Assembly: GCF_020410765.1 (NCBI RefSeq)
Contig: NZ_CP084541.1
Span: 1,793,001-1,857,000 of the forward strand
Origin: Streptomyces marincola
Lineage (GTDB): Bacteria; Actinomycetota; Actinomycetes; Streptomycetales; Streptomycetaceae
DNA: 64,000 bases
Direction: 5' to 3'
Part shown: piece by piece, positions 37,062 to 46,822 of the stretch
Layout: each line of letters starts with the position of its first letter
Numbering within the stretch: the first letter of the stretch is position 1
Notes under the pieces: generated by a model
Databases searched by the model: none
What the model saw: the letters and a program-made list of their open reading frames with translations, nothing else
Told to the model about the DNA's origin: nothing
Position numbers and translations under genes: made by a program

Positions 37062-37919
37062 ATGATCAGCGATTCGATCCCCCAGATTGCTTCGCGTTTT
37101 CAGCAGGTGGGAAACCCCGTTCACCTGCTCTGCTATTTCGCCCCCGAGGTCGATCAGGAATTCACTTCCGCAGGACTCGAGTCCGGGCACATGGGGTACT
37201 TCGCCGGCCGCGCCGCCGCACTCGGCCGCGCATCGGCCGCCGCGGTGGCAGCCACGTTCTACAACTTCAACCCCGCTCTCATCGCCCGTCACCTCCCCAG
37301 GGCGTGGGACCTGGCCTCACCCGAGCGCGTGATCGAGGCCCGGCTGACCGCCGTGGACCGCGCGCTGCGCCGCGTGCTCGGTGACGAGGTGGTGAAGAGT
37401 CCCGAGGTCGCCGAGGCCGCCGGGCTCGCCAGGGCCGCCGCCGAGGCGTGCTCCCCCGAGGGCAGGCCCCTGTACGCCGCGCACGCCGAGCTGCCGTGGC
37501 CCCAGGAGCCGCACATGGTGCTGTGGCACGCCATCACGCTGCTGCGCGAGCACCGCGGCGACGGCCATGTCGCCGCGCTCGTCGGGCACGGTCTCGGCGC
37601 CGTCGCGGCGCTGATCACCGACGTCGCGACGGGCAGGAGCCTCATGGGCGCCGCGCAGGTGCGCGCGCACCGCGACTGGTCGGAACAGGACTGGGACGCG
37701 GAGGTGGCGGCACTCACGGAAGCGGGTGTCCTGGACGCGTCCGGCCGGCTGACCGAAGCGGGCACGCTGCTGCGCTCCCGCATCGAGGAGACGACCGACG
37801 TCGCCGCCGCCGCCCCCTACCGCGCGTTGGGGGCCGAGCGGGCGGAGCGGCTGATCGAGCTGTGCGCGCCGCTGCGCGACGCCGTGGACGCCTCGGGAGA
37901 ACTGCCGAGCAACGGCTGA
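37062..37919 (+). CDS. SCO6745 family protein (SalK-like)
   Basis: This 285-residue protein matches the SCO6745 (formerly SalK) family of actinomycetes: PVHLLCYFAPEVDQEF, MGYFAGRAAALGRASAAAVAATFYNFNPALI, HMVLWHAITLLREHRGDGHVAALV and a C-terminal winged-helix-like part (WSEQDWDAEVAALTEAGVLDASGRLTEAG). The function of the family is not established. The C-terminal part resembles MarR-type helices, so a ligand-responsive or helper role has been suggested. It is expressed from a consensus promoter as a leaderless transcript and lies between the oxygenase and NRPS parts of the cluster. Confidence 0.85.
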   Translation: MISDSIPQIASRFQQVGNPVHLLCYFAPEVDQEFTSAGLESGHMGYFAGRAAALGRASAAAVAATFYNFNPALIARHLPRAWDLASPERVIEARLTAVDRALRRVLGDEVVKSPEVAEAAGLARAAAEACSPEGRPLYAAHAELPWPQEPHMVLWHAITLLREHRGDGHVAALVGHGLGAVAALITDVATGRSLMGAAQVRAHRDWSEQDWDAEVAALTEAGVLDASGRLTEAGTLLRSRIEETTDVAAAAPYRALGAERAERLIELCAPLRDAVDASGELPSNG

Positions 37920-38370
37920 CCCCGTACCCACCGCACGGACCCCACGCACCGGTGGCGCCCGCCGGCCCCCGGTGCCCGCGTGAAAGGAGGTACCGGCGCG
38001 CCGCCCGCCAGGCGCCCGCTCGTGCACCTTCCGCTCGTTCCCCATCCCGCCTCCCAACCCGCCTCCCAACCCGCCTCGTCAGGTCGCCGGCTCCGGACCG
38101 CCATCCGGATGTCCGGCGTGCCCGGCGCGGCAGACGTACTCGATTCCCCATCTCTTCTTCGCCGCGCATCCGCCGAAGACCGCCGCGAGAGCGTCCGGCC
38201 CGTGCGGCGGACCCGCCGCCGGGCCGCTCCCGGCCGGGCGCTCGCGGACGGCGCGCACCCGCGGGGCGGTCCGCCCCTGCCGGCCGCCGCACTCGACGCG
38301 CGGCGCGGCCCCCGTACAGCACGCGCGTTCCCCCACCTCGCCATACGACCCCCTCATCAGGGAGTGACCC
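37920..38370 (+). promoter_or_regulatory. Intergenic region upstream of the NRPS operon
   Basis: This 451-base gap contains no gene I can support. It holds a two-fold 12-base tandem repeat CCCGCCTCCCAA at about 38047-38070 and a perfect Shine-Dalgarno-like AAAGGAGGT at 37983-37991 with no start codon at a useful distance. The downstream end has AGGGAG 8 bases before the ATG at 38371. The promoter of the four-gene NRPS operon should lie here, but no clear -35/-10 pair stands out. Confidence 0.4.
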
Positions 38371-38985
38371 ATGGACGTCACCGCGCTCATCGATACGGTC
38401 TCGCGGACCAGGAGCCAGGCTGATGAGCTGACCCAGCAGGAGATCATCGGGCGGCTCTCCGCCGCGCTCACCGAGTTCACCACGTCGGCGGAGAACCAGC
38501 ACTTCGCCGAGGAGTACCACCCCAGCGGGAACTACACGCGGCTGCTGCTGAACTCCCCGCGGGACGCCTACCAGATCGTCCTGGTGTTCTGGGGCCCCGG
38601 CCAGGGGAGCCCGATACACGACCACGACGACACGATCGGCGCGGTCAGCGCGCTCACCGGTGAGACGAAGGAGATCAAGTACCTCGTCACCGGCCACGTG
38701 GGGGAGCACGTCGAACTGGCCGAGGCCAGCAGGTTCACCATCGCGCCGGGGCGGATCACACCGATCCTGCCCGAGGACGCCAAGCAGCTGCACCTGATGG
38801 TGAACGAGGAGAAGCAGTGGGCGGCCACCGTCCACGTCTACCTGAGCGCGATCCAGCGCTACCGGCAGTACGAGGCCGCGCCGGGCGGCGCCTTCCACGC
38901 GACCGAGACCCGGCTGTGGTTCGACGAGTGGGAGGTCGGACGCCGGATGCCCGCGCGGACCTCGGGCGTCCGCGGGGAGGAGTAG
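38371..38985 (+). CDS. Cysteine dioxygenase-like cupin enzyme
   Basis: This 204-residue cupin belongs to the cysteine dioxygenase type I family, which oxidises a thiol to a sulfinic acid with Fe(II) and O2. The iron ligands are H83 and H85 in SPIHDHDDT and H141 in KQLHLMV. Y157 aligns with the conserved active-site Tyr. The position of the crosslinking Cys of animal enzymes is Gly, as in bacterial forms. The substrate could be cysteine, 3-mercaptopropionate or a related thiol. The stop codon is 2 bases before the start of the adenylation gene, so the enzyme is very likely dedicated to supplying or modifying an NRPS building block. Confidence 0.87.
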   Translation: MDVTALIDTVSRTRSQADELTQQEIIGRLSAALTEFTTSAENQHFAEEYHPSGNYTRLLLNSPRDAYQIVLVFWGPGQGSPIHDHDDTIGAVSALTGETKEIKYLVTGHVGEHVELAEASRFTIAPGRITPILPEDAKQLHLMVNEEKQWAATVHVYLSAIQRYRQYEAAPGGAFHATETRLWFDEWEVGRRMPARTSGVRGEE

Positions 38986-38987
38986 CG

Positions 38988-40694
38988 ATGGACCTGCTGG
39001 ACGCCGTGGCGCACCAGGTGCGCCGGGCTCCTGACGCGGTCGCGCTGACCGACCACCTGGGCACCCGGCTGACCTACGCGGAGCTCGACTCCCGCGCCCG
39101 GACGGCCGCGGGCGCCCTGGCCGCGCGCGGCGTGCGCCCCGGGGACCGGGTCGGGCTGGTACTGCCCCGCGCCGCGGACCTGTTCGTGCTCGAACTCGCC
39201 GTCCTGCTCGCCGGGGCCTGCTTCACGCCGCTCGACCTGGCCCAGCCGCCGGAGCGCTTACGCCTGCTGCTCGGCCGCGCCGCGCCGGCGCTGCTGGTCA
39301 CCGAGGACGAGGAACTGGCGCGCGCCGGCGGCGTTCCCGCCGTCCGGCCCGGGGCGCTGCTGGCCGGTCGTGGGCCCGCCCCGCGCGATCCGGGCGCCGG
39401 GCCGCACGACCCCGCGTACTGCCTGTTCACCTCGGGCTCGACGGGCCCGCCGGTGGGCACCCTCATCAGCCGTTCCGCGATGGACACCTACGTCGCCGCG
39501 TACGCCCGGCTCGTCGGCGCCTCGCCGCGCGAGCGCGGGGCGCAGATCGGGTCGCCCGGCTTCGACGTCACCATCGACGAGCTGTGGCCGTTCCTGGGCG
39601 CGGGCGCGTCCGTGCACATCGCGTCGGACTCCGACCGCTCCTCGCCCCGCGCGCTCGTGGACTGGCTGCGCGCCCACCGCATCACCCAGACCTACGTCCC
39701 CCCGCTGCTGCTTGAGGCGATATTCCGCCTCGACGCCGCGGACCTGGGCGAGCTGCGGCTCATCCGCACCGGGGGCGAACGCCTGGCCGCCTACCCGCCG
39801 CCCGGGTTCCCCAGTCGCGTCCTCAACGAGTACGGGCCGACCGAGACCGTCGCGGGCGCGGTGTTCTGCGACGTGTCCGCGTGGCCCGACCGCGGCATCC
39901 TGCCGCCGATCGGAACGCCGCTGCCGCACATCAGGGCCAGTGTCAGGGACCGCGAGGGAAGGCCGGTCGTCCCTGGCACCCCGGGCGAGCTGTACCTGGG
40001 CGGCCCGACGGTCGGGATCGGCTACCTCGGGGACGAGGCGCGCACCGCGCGCAAGTTCGTCCGGGTGGACGGCGAACGCTGCTTCCGCACCGGCGACCTG
40101 GTCCGCGAACTGCCCTCGGGCGACCTGGAGTTCCTGCGCCGCCTCGACGACCAGGTGCAGCTGTTCGGCAAGCGCGTCGAACCGGGCGAGGTGGAGAGCG
40201 CCGCGGCCACCCACCCCGCGGTCCGCCGGGCCGCCGTGGTCGCCCCGACGGACGGCGCGGGCCGGGCGGACCGGCTGGTGTGCTTCGTGGAGTGGCACCC
40301 GGGGCACGCGGACGCCGACGCCGCGCGCCTGCGCGCCCACCTGGCCGGGCTGCTGCCCGACCACCTGGTGCCCGCCGAGACGCACACCGTCGACCGGCTG
40401 CCCACGACACCCGCGGGCAAGGTCGACCGCCGGGCGCTGCTGCGCCTGCGGTCCGCTCCCGCCGCCCCGGCACCGACCCCGCAGGCGCTCGTGGAGGTGT
40501 GGGAACGCGTCCTGGGCGTCACCGGCCTCGGCGTCGACTCCGACTTCTTCCTGCACGGCGGTGACTCGGCGCGGGCGGTGACCGCCGTCACCGAGGTCGG
40601 GCTGCGGCTGGGCCTGCGGATCGCCGCGCGCGACGTGTTCGTGCACCCCACCCCTGCTGAGCTGGCCAAGCGACTGGCGGAGGACACACGATGA
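38988..40694 (+). CDS. Stand-alone NRPS adenylation-thiolation protein
   Basis: This 568-residue protein has one adenylation domain (about 1-480) and one carrier domain (about 495-565). Core motifs are LFTSGSTGPPVG (A3), NEYGPTETV (A5), CFRTGDLV (A7), RLDDQVQLFGKRVEPGEVE (A8) and PTTPAGKVDRRAL (A10). The carrier Ser is S527 in DFFLHGGDSARA. Aligning by eye to GrsA-PheA gives specificity positions D-V-D-Y-I-T-E-A-G-K, which I cannot match to a common amino acid. A TTA codon is at 39258-39260. GGGGAGGAG precedes the ATG. The stop overlaps the next gene by 4 bases. It lacks a condensation domain, so it must hand its residue to a partner. Confidence 0.92.
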   Translation: MDLLDAVAHQVRRAPDAVALTDHLGTRLTYAELDSRARTAAGALAARGVRPGDRVGLVLPRAADLFVLELAVLLAGACFTPLDLAQPPERLRLLLGRAAPALLVTEDEELARAGGVPAVRPGALLAGRGPAPRDPGAGPHDPAYCLFTSGSTGPPVGTLISRSAMDTYVAAYARLVGASPRERGAQIGSPGFDVTIDELWPFLGAGASVHIASDSDRSSPRALVDWLRAHRITQTYVPPLLLEAIFRLDAADLGELRLIRTGGERLAAYPPPGFPSRVLNEYGPTETVAGAVFCDVSAWPDRGILPPIGTPLPHIRASVRDREGRPVVPGTPGELYLGGPTVGIGYLGDEARTARKFVRVDGERCFRTGDLVRELPSGDLEFLRRLDDQVQLFGKRVEPGEVESAAATHPAVRRAAVVAPTDGAGRADRLVCFVEWHPGHADADAARLRAHLAGLLPDHLVPAETHTVDRLPTTPAGKVDRRALLRLRSAPAAPAPTPQALVEVWERVLGVTGLGVDSDFFLHGGDSARAVTAVTEVGLRLGLRIAARDVFVHPTPAELAKRLAEDTR

Positions 40695-43600
40695 GCCCGA
40701 GTCCCGTGCTCGACATGGTCACGACCACGGCGGCGGCCCGCCCGGGGGCGACGGCCATCGTCCAGGGCGACCGGTCGCTGACCTACGGCGAACTGATGGC
40801 GGCCGTGCCCCGGTTCGCCGGGGCGCTGGCCGGCGCGGGCGTGCCGCCCGGCGGGCACGTGCTGCTCGTTCTGGACAACCGGCCCGAGTTCGCGGTCGCC
40901 TACTTCGCCACGGCGGCGGCGGGCTGCACGGTGGAGGCCATCGACCCCGACCAGCCGGAGGAGCTGCTGCGGCGGCGCCTGTCCGCCGGCCGCCCGGCCG
41001 CGGTGGTCACCACGGCGGGCCACCCGGTGGGCGCGCTCACCGACGTTCCCGTCCTGACCGTGGACGGCCCGCTCCCCGCCGGCCCGCGGGACGAACGGGC
41101 GGGGACGGACGGCCCGTGGGTGACCGCCCTGTCCTCCGGCAGCACGGGCGAGCCCAAGCGCGTCGTCCGCACCCAGGCCCACCAGGTCGCGGAGGCGGGC
41201 AACATCACCGCGAAGGCGCGCATCACCCCGGAGGACGTCCTGCTCTGCCCGGTGCCGCTGTTCCACGCGCTCGGGCAGTTCTGCTGCCTGCTGGCGGCGG
41301 TGCGCTCGGGCGCCACCCTGGTGCTGCCCGAGCGCGGCTCGGGCGTGTCCTCGGTGGACGCCGTGGTGGGGGCGCTCGCCCGGCACCGCGTGACGCTGCT
41401 GATCGCCGTGCCCCAACTGTTCGACGCCCTGGCCGACCTGCCGCCCGACACCCGCGCGGAACTGGGCGCGGTGCGCCTGTGCCTCTCCGGCAGCAACTTC
41501 CTCGACCCGGCCGTGGCACGGCGCTTCGAGACCCGGTTCGGGCTTCCCGTGCGCCAGACCTACGGGAGCACGGAGGCGGGCAGCGTCTGCTGGGACGTCG
41601 GCGACCCGCCCTCCCCCGGCACCGTCGGCACACCGCTGCCCGGCACGCGGGTCCGCGTGGTCGGCGCGGACGGCGAACCCCTGCCGCCGGGCGCGACGGG
41701 CGAGATCGTGGTGTCGGGCCCGGCCGTGGTCGACGACCTCGGGCGCGACCACCACCGCACCGGCGACCTGGGCAGGCTCGACGGGCACGGCAGGCTGACC
41801 GTCGTCGGACGGTCCCGCGTGCTGATCGACACCGGCGGGCACAAGGTCAACCCGGTCGAGGTCGAACGCGTGCTCGCGGACCACCCGCTGGTGGCCGACG
41901 CGGGCGTGGCCGGCGTTCCCCTGCCCGGGCGCGGCACGCTGCTCGTGGCGGCCGTGCGCCCGCGCGAGGGCGCGCGGGCGGAGCCGGCCGACCTGCTCGC
42001 GCACTGCGCGCGGCGCCTGCCGTCCCACGCGGTGCCGCGACGGGTGCGCGCGGTGGCCGAGGTGCCGCGCACCCCGTTGGGCAAGGTCCGCCGCGCGGAA
42101 CTCGCCGCCCTGCTCGCCGACGAGCCGGACGGGGGCGCCCCCGGGGCGCGCGAACGCCTCGCGGCGCTCCCCGCGCACCTGCGGTCCGCCGAGGTCGGCG
42201 ACCACCTGCGGCTGCGGGTGGCCGAGGTGACCGGAACGGCGCTCGCGGCCGTGCGCCCCGACGCCCCGCTGCGCGCGGCGGGCGTGGACTCGCTGGCCGC
42301 GGTGCGGCTGCGGATGGCCGTGCACGGGGAACTGGGCGTGCGGCTGCCCCTGCCCGCCCTGCTCGGCACCCGCGCGCTGACGGAACTCGCCGACGAACTG
42401 GCCGAACGGCTCGACCTGCCGGCCGACGGCACCGCGCCGGTCCCGCGCGGGCCGGTCGAGGGCGAGTTCCCGCTCGCGCCCAACCAGATGTCCCTGTGGC
42501 ACGCCGAACACCTCGACCTGGGCGGCTCCGCCTACGTCCTGGCGTTCGCCGCCCGCCTGCCGGGCGGCTGCGACGCGGAGGCGCTGCGGCGGGCGTGGAC
42601 CGCCCTGGCCCACCGGCATCCGGTGCTGCGCACCACCTTCCCCCTGCGCGAGGGCACCCCGGTCCAGCACGTGGCCGCCGGGGCCCAGGTGGACTTCGCG
42701 GTCGTGCCGATGTCCGGGGCGCGGGGCGGCACGCGGCGCGAGGAGCTGATCCGCTCGGCGTTCGAGCCCTTCGACCTGGCCGCGCGGCCACCGCTGCGCG
42801 TTCGCCTGTGGACCGCGCCCTCCGAGGACCCGGTGCTCGTGGTGTCCCAGCACCACCTGATCACCGACCACTGGTCCACGCTCACCCTGCTGCGGGAACT
42901 GGCGACGCTGTACGCGGCGGAACGCGACGGGACCGAGGCCTACCTGCCCGCCCCGGCACACGGCTACTCCGACTTCGCGACGTGGGCGCTCGCGCGGGCC
43001 CGCACGCCCCTGGGCGCCGCGGACACCGCGTACTGGACGGAACGGCTGACGCCCCCGCCGCCGCCCGCCGGGCTCCCCACCGACCGGCCCCGTCCTGTGG
43101 TGCGCGGGCAGCGCGGCTCGACCCTGCGCAGGGACCTGTCCCCGACGCGGGTCGCCGACGTCCGCGCGTACGCGCGCGCCGCGGGGACGAGCCCGTTCGC
43201 CGTGCTGCTCGCGGTGTTCCACGTGCTGCTGCACGCCTGCACCGGACGCGAGGACAGCGCGGTCGGGGTGAACACCGTCAACCGCGAACGGCCCGAATTC
43301 GCCGACGTGCTCGGCTATTTCGCCAACCCCGTGGTGCACCGGGTCCGGCTGTCGCCCGACCGGACGTTCCCGGCCCTGCTCGGGTCGGTGACCGAGGCGC
43401 TGCACGCGGGGCTCGAACACGGCGCCGTCACCTTCGAGCACCTGCTGGGGCCGCTCGGCGTGCCCCGCGACCGCGGCAGGACCCCGCTGGTCGAGGTCGG
43501 CTTCGGGCAGAACACCGCACACGACCCCGCGCTGAGCGCGGTGGGCGCGCTGCTGTCCGCCGACCGGGACGGGGAGCGCGTCGACCTGGGCCCGCTGACC

Positions 43601-46600
43601 ATGGAAACGGTCGCGCTGCGCCGCACGGGAGCCGTCTACGACCTGGCCGGCGCGGTCTTCGAGGGGGAGAACTCGATCTCCGTGGTCTGGGAGTACGACG
43701 CGGACCTGTTCAGCAGGGCGACGGTGCGCCGACTGGCGGCCCGGTTCGAGATCCTGGTCGACACCCTGCTCGCCACGCCGGACGCGCGCCTCGGCGCCCT
43801 CTCCGCGCTGGCGCCGCGCGGCAGCGGGCGCGCCGCCGCGCACCCGGGGGAGCCGGTCACCGACCGCGTGCGGCGCTGGAGCAAGACGGCTCCCGAGGCC
43901 CCGGCGGTCCTCGACGGCACGCGGACCACGAGCTACGGCGATCTCGACCGGCTCGCGGACCTGGTGGCGGGCGCGCTCGTCGCGCGCGCCGACCTCGCCC
44001 CCGGCTCGGTCGTGGCCGTGCGGGCCGAGAGCGCCGCCGAGCTGGCCGCCGCGTGTCTCGGCGTGCTGCGCGCCGGCCTGGTCTGCGCCCCCGCCACCGC
44101 GGCGGACGACGCGGGCCGTGCCGCCCCGGACGCCGCCCCGGACGCCGAACCGGCCTCCGAACTGGCCGAGGTCGGGGCGTCCGCCCTGGTCGACATGACG
44201 GAGGCGGCGGACGTCCCCGGCACGCCGGTGGTGCGCGTCGCGGACGCGTCGGTGCCCCCGGCGGAACGTCCCGTCGGCCCCGAGGCGCCCGCCCTGGTCG
44301 TGCGCACCAGCGGCACCACCGGGGTCCGGCGCCCGATGGTGCTCGCACACCGGGCGCTCGCGCGCGCGGTGCGCGACGACGAACGGGGCGAGGTGCTGAT
44401 CGCGCGGGGCGCGACCGACCGGCTCGCGTTCGACCTGCTCACCACCCTCGCGGCGGGCAACACCGCCGTGCCCCTCTCCCCCACCGCGCGGCTGGCCGGG
44501 CTGGCCGGCGGTCGGCCGGCCGCCTCGGCCGCCGTCACACCCACAGAACTGGCCGACCTCGTCGCGCGCCTGGACGCGGACGGCGGCGCCCCGGCCGTGC
44601 GGATGCTGGTCGTCAGCGGCGAGACACTCGGTCAGGAACTCGTGCGGCGCTGGCGCGCCCACGCCCCGGACGTCCGGCTCGTACACGCGTACGGCGGCGC
44701 CGAGTGGGGGCCCGCGGTGTCCAGGGAAGAGGTGCCGACCGGCCGGATCGACCGTTACGCGCAGCCGTTCCCCGGGCTCGTCCCCGTCGGCAGGCCGCCC
44801 GCGGACTCGGCGCTGTGCGTGCTGGACGCGTGGGGCCGCGCCTGCCCCGCGGGCGTGCCAGGGGAGATCTGCGTCGACGCCCGCGAGGCGTCGACGCCGC
44901 TCGGCGCGGCACCCGGGGCTCCCTCGATCCCACACCCGCTCGTGCGCAACACCCGCGTGCGGCGGACGGGCGACGCGGGCGTCCTCCTCCAGGACGGACG
45001 GCTGGTCGTCCTCGGCCGGGTCGCGGAGATCCATTCCCCGAACGGCTACCACCGCGACCCGGCACGGGTCGAGGACGTGCTGCGCCGCCACCCAGCCGTC
45101 CGCACGGCCACGGTCCCCGGAGACGGCCGAACGGCGATGGTGGAGACGGACGGGACCGTGGCCGAGGGCGAACTGATGGAGCTGCTGCGCCGTGAGGCCC
45201 CCGCCCACCTGCTGCCCGAACGGCTGCTGTGCCTGCGGCACACGCCGAGGACACCCGACGGCAAGGCCGCGCGGCGGCTGCCGGAGCCCGCAGCCGCCGC
45301 GCCCCGGGCGGCGGAAGGCGCGGACACCGGGGCGGCGGAGGCCATGACGGAGGTCGAGGCGGCGCTGGCCGGGGTCTGGCGCGAAGTCCTCGGCGTCGAA
45401 CGGGTCGGCCCCGACGACGACTACTACGCCCTGGGCGGCGACTCGGTGCAGGCGGTGCGGATCGCCACGAAGGCGGCCGAGAAAGGACTGCGGGTCACCC
45501 GGCGGCACCTGTTCACCCACCCCACCGTCCGGTCGCTTGCCCGGGTCACCACCTCGGCCGCCGGCTCGGCCACGGTGCGCAGGAGTTTCGCCCGGCGCAG
45601 GTCGATCCCGCTGGCCCCGGCGCAGCGCTGGTTCTTCGCGCTGGCCCTGCCCGACGCCGGCCACTGGAACCAGTCGGTGGCGGTGCGGGTGCCGCGTTCC
45701 CTGTCCTCGGACGGGCTGCTGGCCGCCGTCCGGGCGGTCGCCGACCACCACGGTGTGCTGCGCCACCGCTTCCGCGGCCAGGGCGCGGACTGGAAGCAGG
45801 TCGGCGACCCGACGGCGGAGACCGTCGCGATCGAGGAGGTGTCGGCCGCCGACGGGGACCTCCCGGCCGCGATCGACCGGGCGCGGCGCGGTCTCGACAT
45901 CGCCGCCGGGCCCCTGCTGCGCGCCACGCTCATCGACGACGGGTCGGGCGGGCGCCACCTGGTCCTCACAGCGCACCACCTCGTCGTGGACGTGCTGTCG
46001 TGGGGCGTACTGCTCGACGACCTGCGCGCGGCCGGCTCCCAGCTCGCGGCGGGGGAGCCCGTCACACTGCCGCCTGTGCCCACCCCGTACGACGAGTGGG
46101 CGCGTTCGGCGCCGGGGCACGGCGCCGCCCCCGCCGAGGGGGACGCGGTGGCGGACCCGGGCCCGCCGCCGACGACCTACGAGAGCGGCACCCGGGTCGC
46201 CGAGCGCACGTTCGACGCCGAACGCACCGCCGCCCTGCTCGGCGGACTGCGGGACCTGGGCGCGCACCCCGCCGACGCCGTGCTGGCCGCGGCGGCCGGT
46301 GCGGCCGGTGCCGCCCTCGGCCGCCGCGAGGTCCAGGTCGTGATGGAGACGCACGGCCGCGAGGAGGAAGCGGACGGCGACGCGGACCTGTCGCGGACGG
46401 TGGGCTGGTTCACGGCGCTGGTTCCCGTGCGCATCGAGACCGGACCAGACTTTCCGCCGCGCGCGGTGCTCGACAGCGCCCGCGCGGCCCGTTCGCGCGG
46501 TGCCGGGTTCGCCGGCCCGGGGCGCGCGTGGGTGAGTGTGAACTACCTGGGCAACCTCGGCACCCTGTTCGCGGGTGGCGCGGGGGCGGGCGACGACGAC

Positions 46601-46822
46601 TTCGCGGCAGTCCCGCTGCCCTACCCGGGGGACCGCGGCCCGGACAACCCCAGGCCGTTCCACTGGGAGTTCAGCGCCTTCACGCGGGGCGGCGAGCTGA
46701 CGCTGCGACTGGCGCACGCGGGGGAGGCGGACCAGGCGGAACGCCTGCTCGACACCGCGGAGGACTGGCTGCGCGCCCTCGCCGACCACCTGGGCACGGC
46801 ACAGCGAGAGGAGCAGCGGTGA
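40691..46822 (+). CDS. Nonribosomal peptide synthetase, A-T-C-A-T-E
   Basis: This 2043-residue synthetase has six domains. A1 (about 1-490; ALSSGSTGEPKR, QTYGSTEAGS, HHRTGDLG, PRTPLGKVRR) looks like an acid-activating ligase rather than an amino-acid domain. T1 has its phosphopantetheine Ser at S534 in AGVDSLAAVR. C (about 597-1020) has HHLITDHW at 721, with His replacing the usual Gly. A2 (about 1055-1530) is degenerate: TSGTTGVRRP lacks the Lys, YGGAEW replaces YGPTE, and the A8 loop is SPNGYH. T2 has S1585 in LGGDSVQ. The end is an epimerase domain (about 1620-2030; AHHLVVDVLSW at 1762, METHGRE, TVGWFTAL, NYLGN). A D-configured product unit is expected. There is no integral thioesterase. 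Confidence 0.9.
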   Translation: MSPSPVLDMVTTTAAARPGATAIVQGDRSLTYGELMAAVPRFAGALAGAGVPPGGHVLLVLDNRPEFAVAYFATAAAGCTVEAIDPDQPEELLRRRLSAGRPAAVVTTAGHPVGALTDVPVLTVDGPLPAGPRDERAGTDGPWVTALSSGSTGEPKRVVRTQAHQVAEAGNITAKARITPEDVLLCPVPLFHALGQFCCLLAAVRSGATLVLPERGSGVSSVDAVVGALARHRVTLLIAVPQLFDALADLPPDTRAELGAVRLCLSGSNFLDPAVARRFETRFGLPVRQTYGSTEAGSVCWDVGDPPSPGTVGTPLPGTRVRVVGADGEPLPPGATGEIVVSGPAVVDDLGRDHHRTGDLGRLDGHGRLTVVGRSRVLIDTGGHKVNPVEVERVLADHPLVADAGVAGVPLPGRGTLLVAAVRPREGARAEPADLLAHCARRLPSHAVPRRVRAVAEVPRTPLGKVRRAELAALLADEPDGGAPGARERLAALPAHLRSAEVGDHLRLRVAEVTGTALAAVRPDAPLRAAGVDSLAAVRLRMAVHGELGVRLPLPALLGTRALTELADELAERLDLPADGTAPVPRGPVEGEFPLAPNQMSLWHAEHLDLGGSAYVLAFAARLPGGCDAEALRRAWTALAHRHPVLRTTFPLREGTPVQHVAAGAQVDFAVVPMSGARGGTRREELIRSAFEPFDLAARPPLRVRLWTAPSEDPVLVVSQHHLITDHWSTLTLLRELATLYAAERDGTEAYLPAPAHGYSDFATWALARARTPLGAADTAYWTERLTPPPPPAGLPTDRPRPVVRGQRGSTLRRDLSPTRVADVRAYARAAGTSPFAVLLAVFHVLLHACTGREDSAVGVNTVNRERPEFADVLGYFANPVVHRVRLSPDRTFPALLGSVTEALHAGLEHGAVTFEHLLGPLGVPRDRGRTPLVEVGFGQNTAHDPALSAVGALLSADRDGERVDLGPLTMETVALRRTGAVYDLAGAVFEGENSISVVWEYDADLFSRATVRRLAARFEILVDTLLATPDARLGALSALAPRGSGRAAAHPGEPVTDRVRRWSKTAPEAPAVLDGTRTTSYGDLDRLADLVAGALVARADLAPGSVVAVRAESAAELAAACLGVLRAGLVCAPATAADDAGRAAPDAAPDAEPASELAEVGASALVDMTEAADVPGTPVVRVADASVPPAERPVGPEAPALVVRTSGTTGVRRPMVLAHRALARAVRDDERGEVLIARGATDRLAFDLLTTLAAGNTAVPLSPTARLAGLAGGRPAASAAVTPTELADLVARLDADGGAPAVRMLVVSGETLGQELVRRWRAHAPDVRLVHAYGGAEWGPAVSREEVPTGRIDRYAQPFPGLVPVGRPPADSALCVLDAWGRACPAGVPGEICVDAREASTPLGAAPGAPSIPHPLVRNTRVRRTGDAGVLLQDGRLVVLGRVAEIHSPNGYHRDPARVEDVLRRHPAVRTATVPGDGRTAMVETDGTVAEGELMELLRREAPAHLLPERLLCLRHTPRTPDGKAARRLPEPAAAAPRAAEGADTGAAEAMTEVEAALAGVWREVLGVERVGPDDDYYALGGDSVQAVRIATKAAEKGLRVTRRHLFTHPTVRSLARVTTSAAGSATVRRSFARRRSIPLAPAQRWFFALALPDAGHWNQSVAVRVPRSLSSDGLLAAVRAVADHHGVLRHRFRGQGADWKQVGDPTAETVAIEEVSAADGDLPAAIDRARRGLDIAAGPLLRATLIDDGSGGRHLVLTAHHLVVDVLSWGVLLDDLRAAGSQLAAGEPVTLPPVPTPYDEWARSAPGHGAAPAEGDAVADPGPPPTTYESGTRVAERTFDAERTAALLGGLRDLGAHPADAVLAAAAGAAGAALGRREVQVVMETHGREEEADGDADLSRTVGWFTALVPVRIETGPDFPPRAVLDSARAARSRGAGFAGPGRAWVSVNYLGNLGTLFAGGAGAGDDDFAAVPLPYPGDRGPDNPRPFHWEFSAFTRGGELTLRLAHAGEADQAERLLDTAEDWLRALADHLGTAQREEQR

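Noticed and set aside
37980..38423. A frame beginning GTG-AAA-GGA beside a perfect AAAGGAGGT
   Set aside because: The Shine-Dalgarno-like word lies inside the frame rather than before its start, the next GTG is about 30 bases away, and the peptide is low-complexity and overlaps the cysteine-dioxygenase gene.
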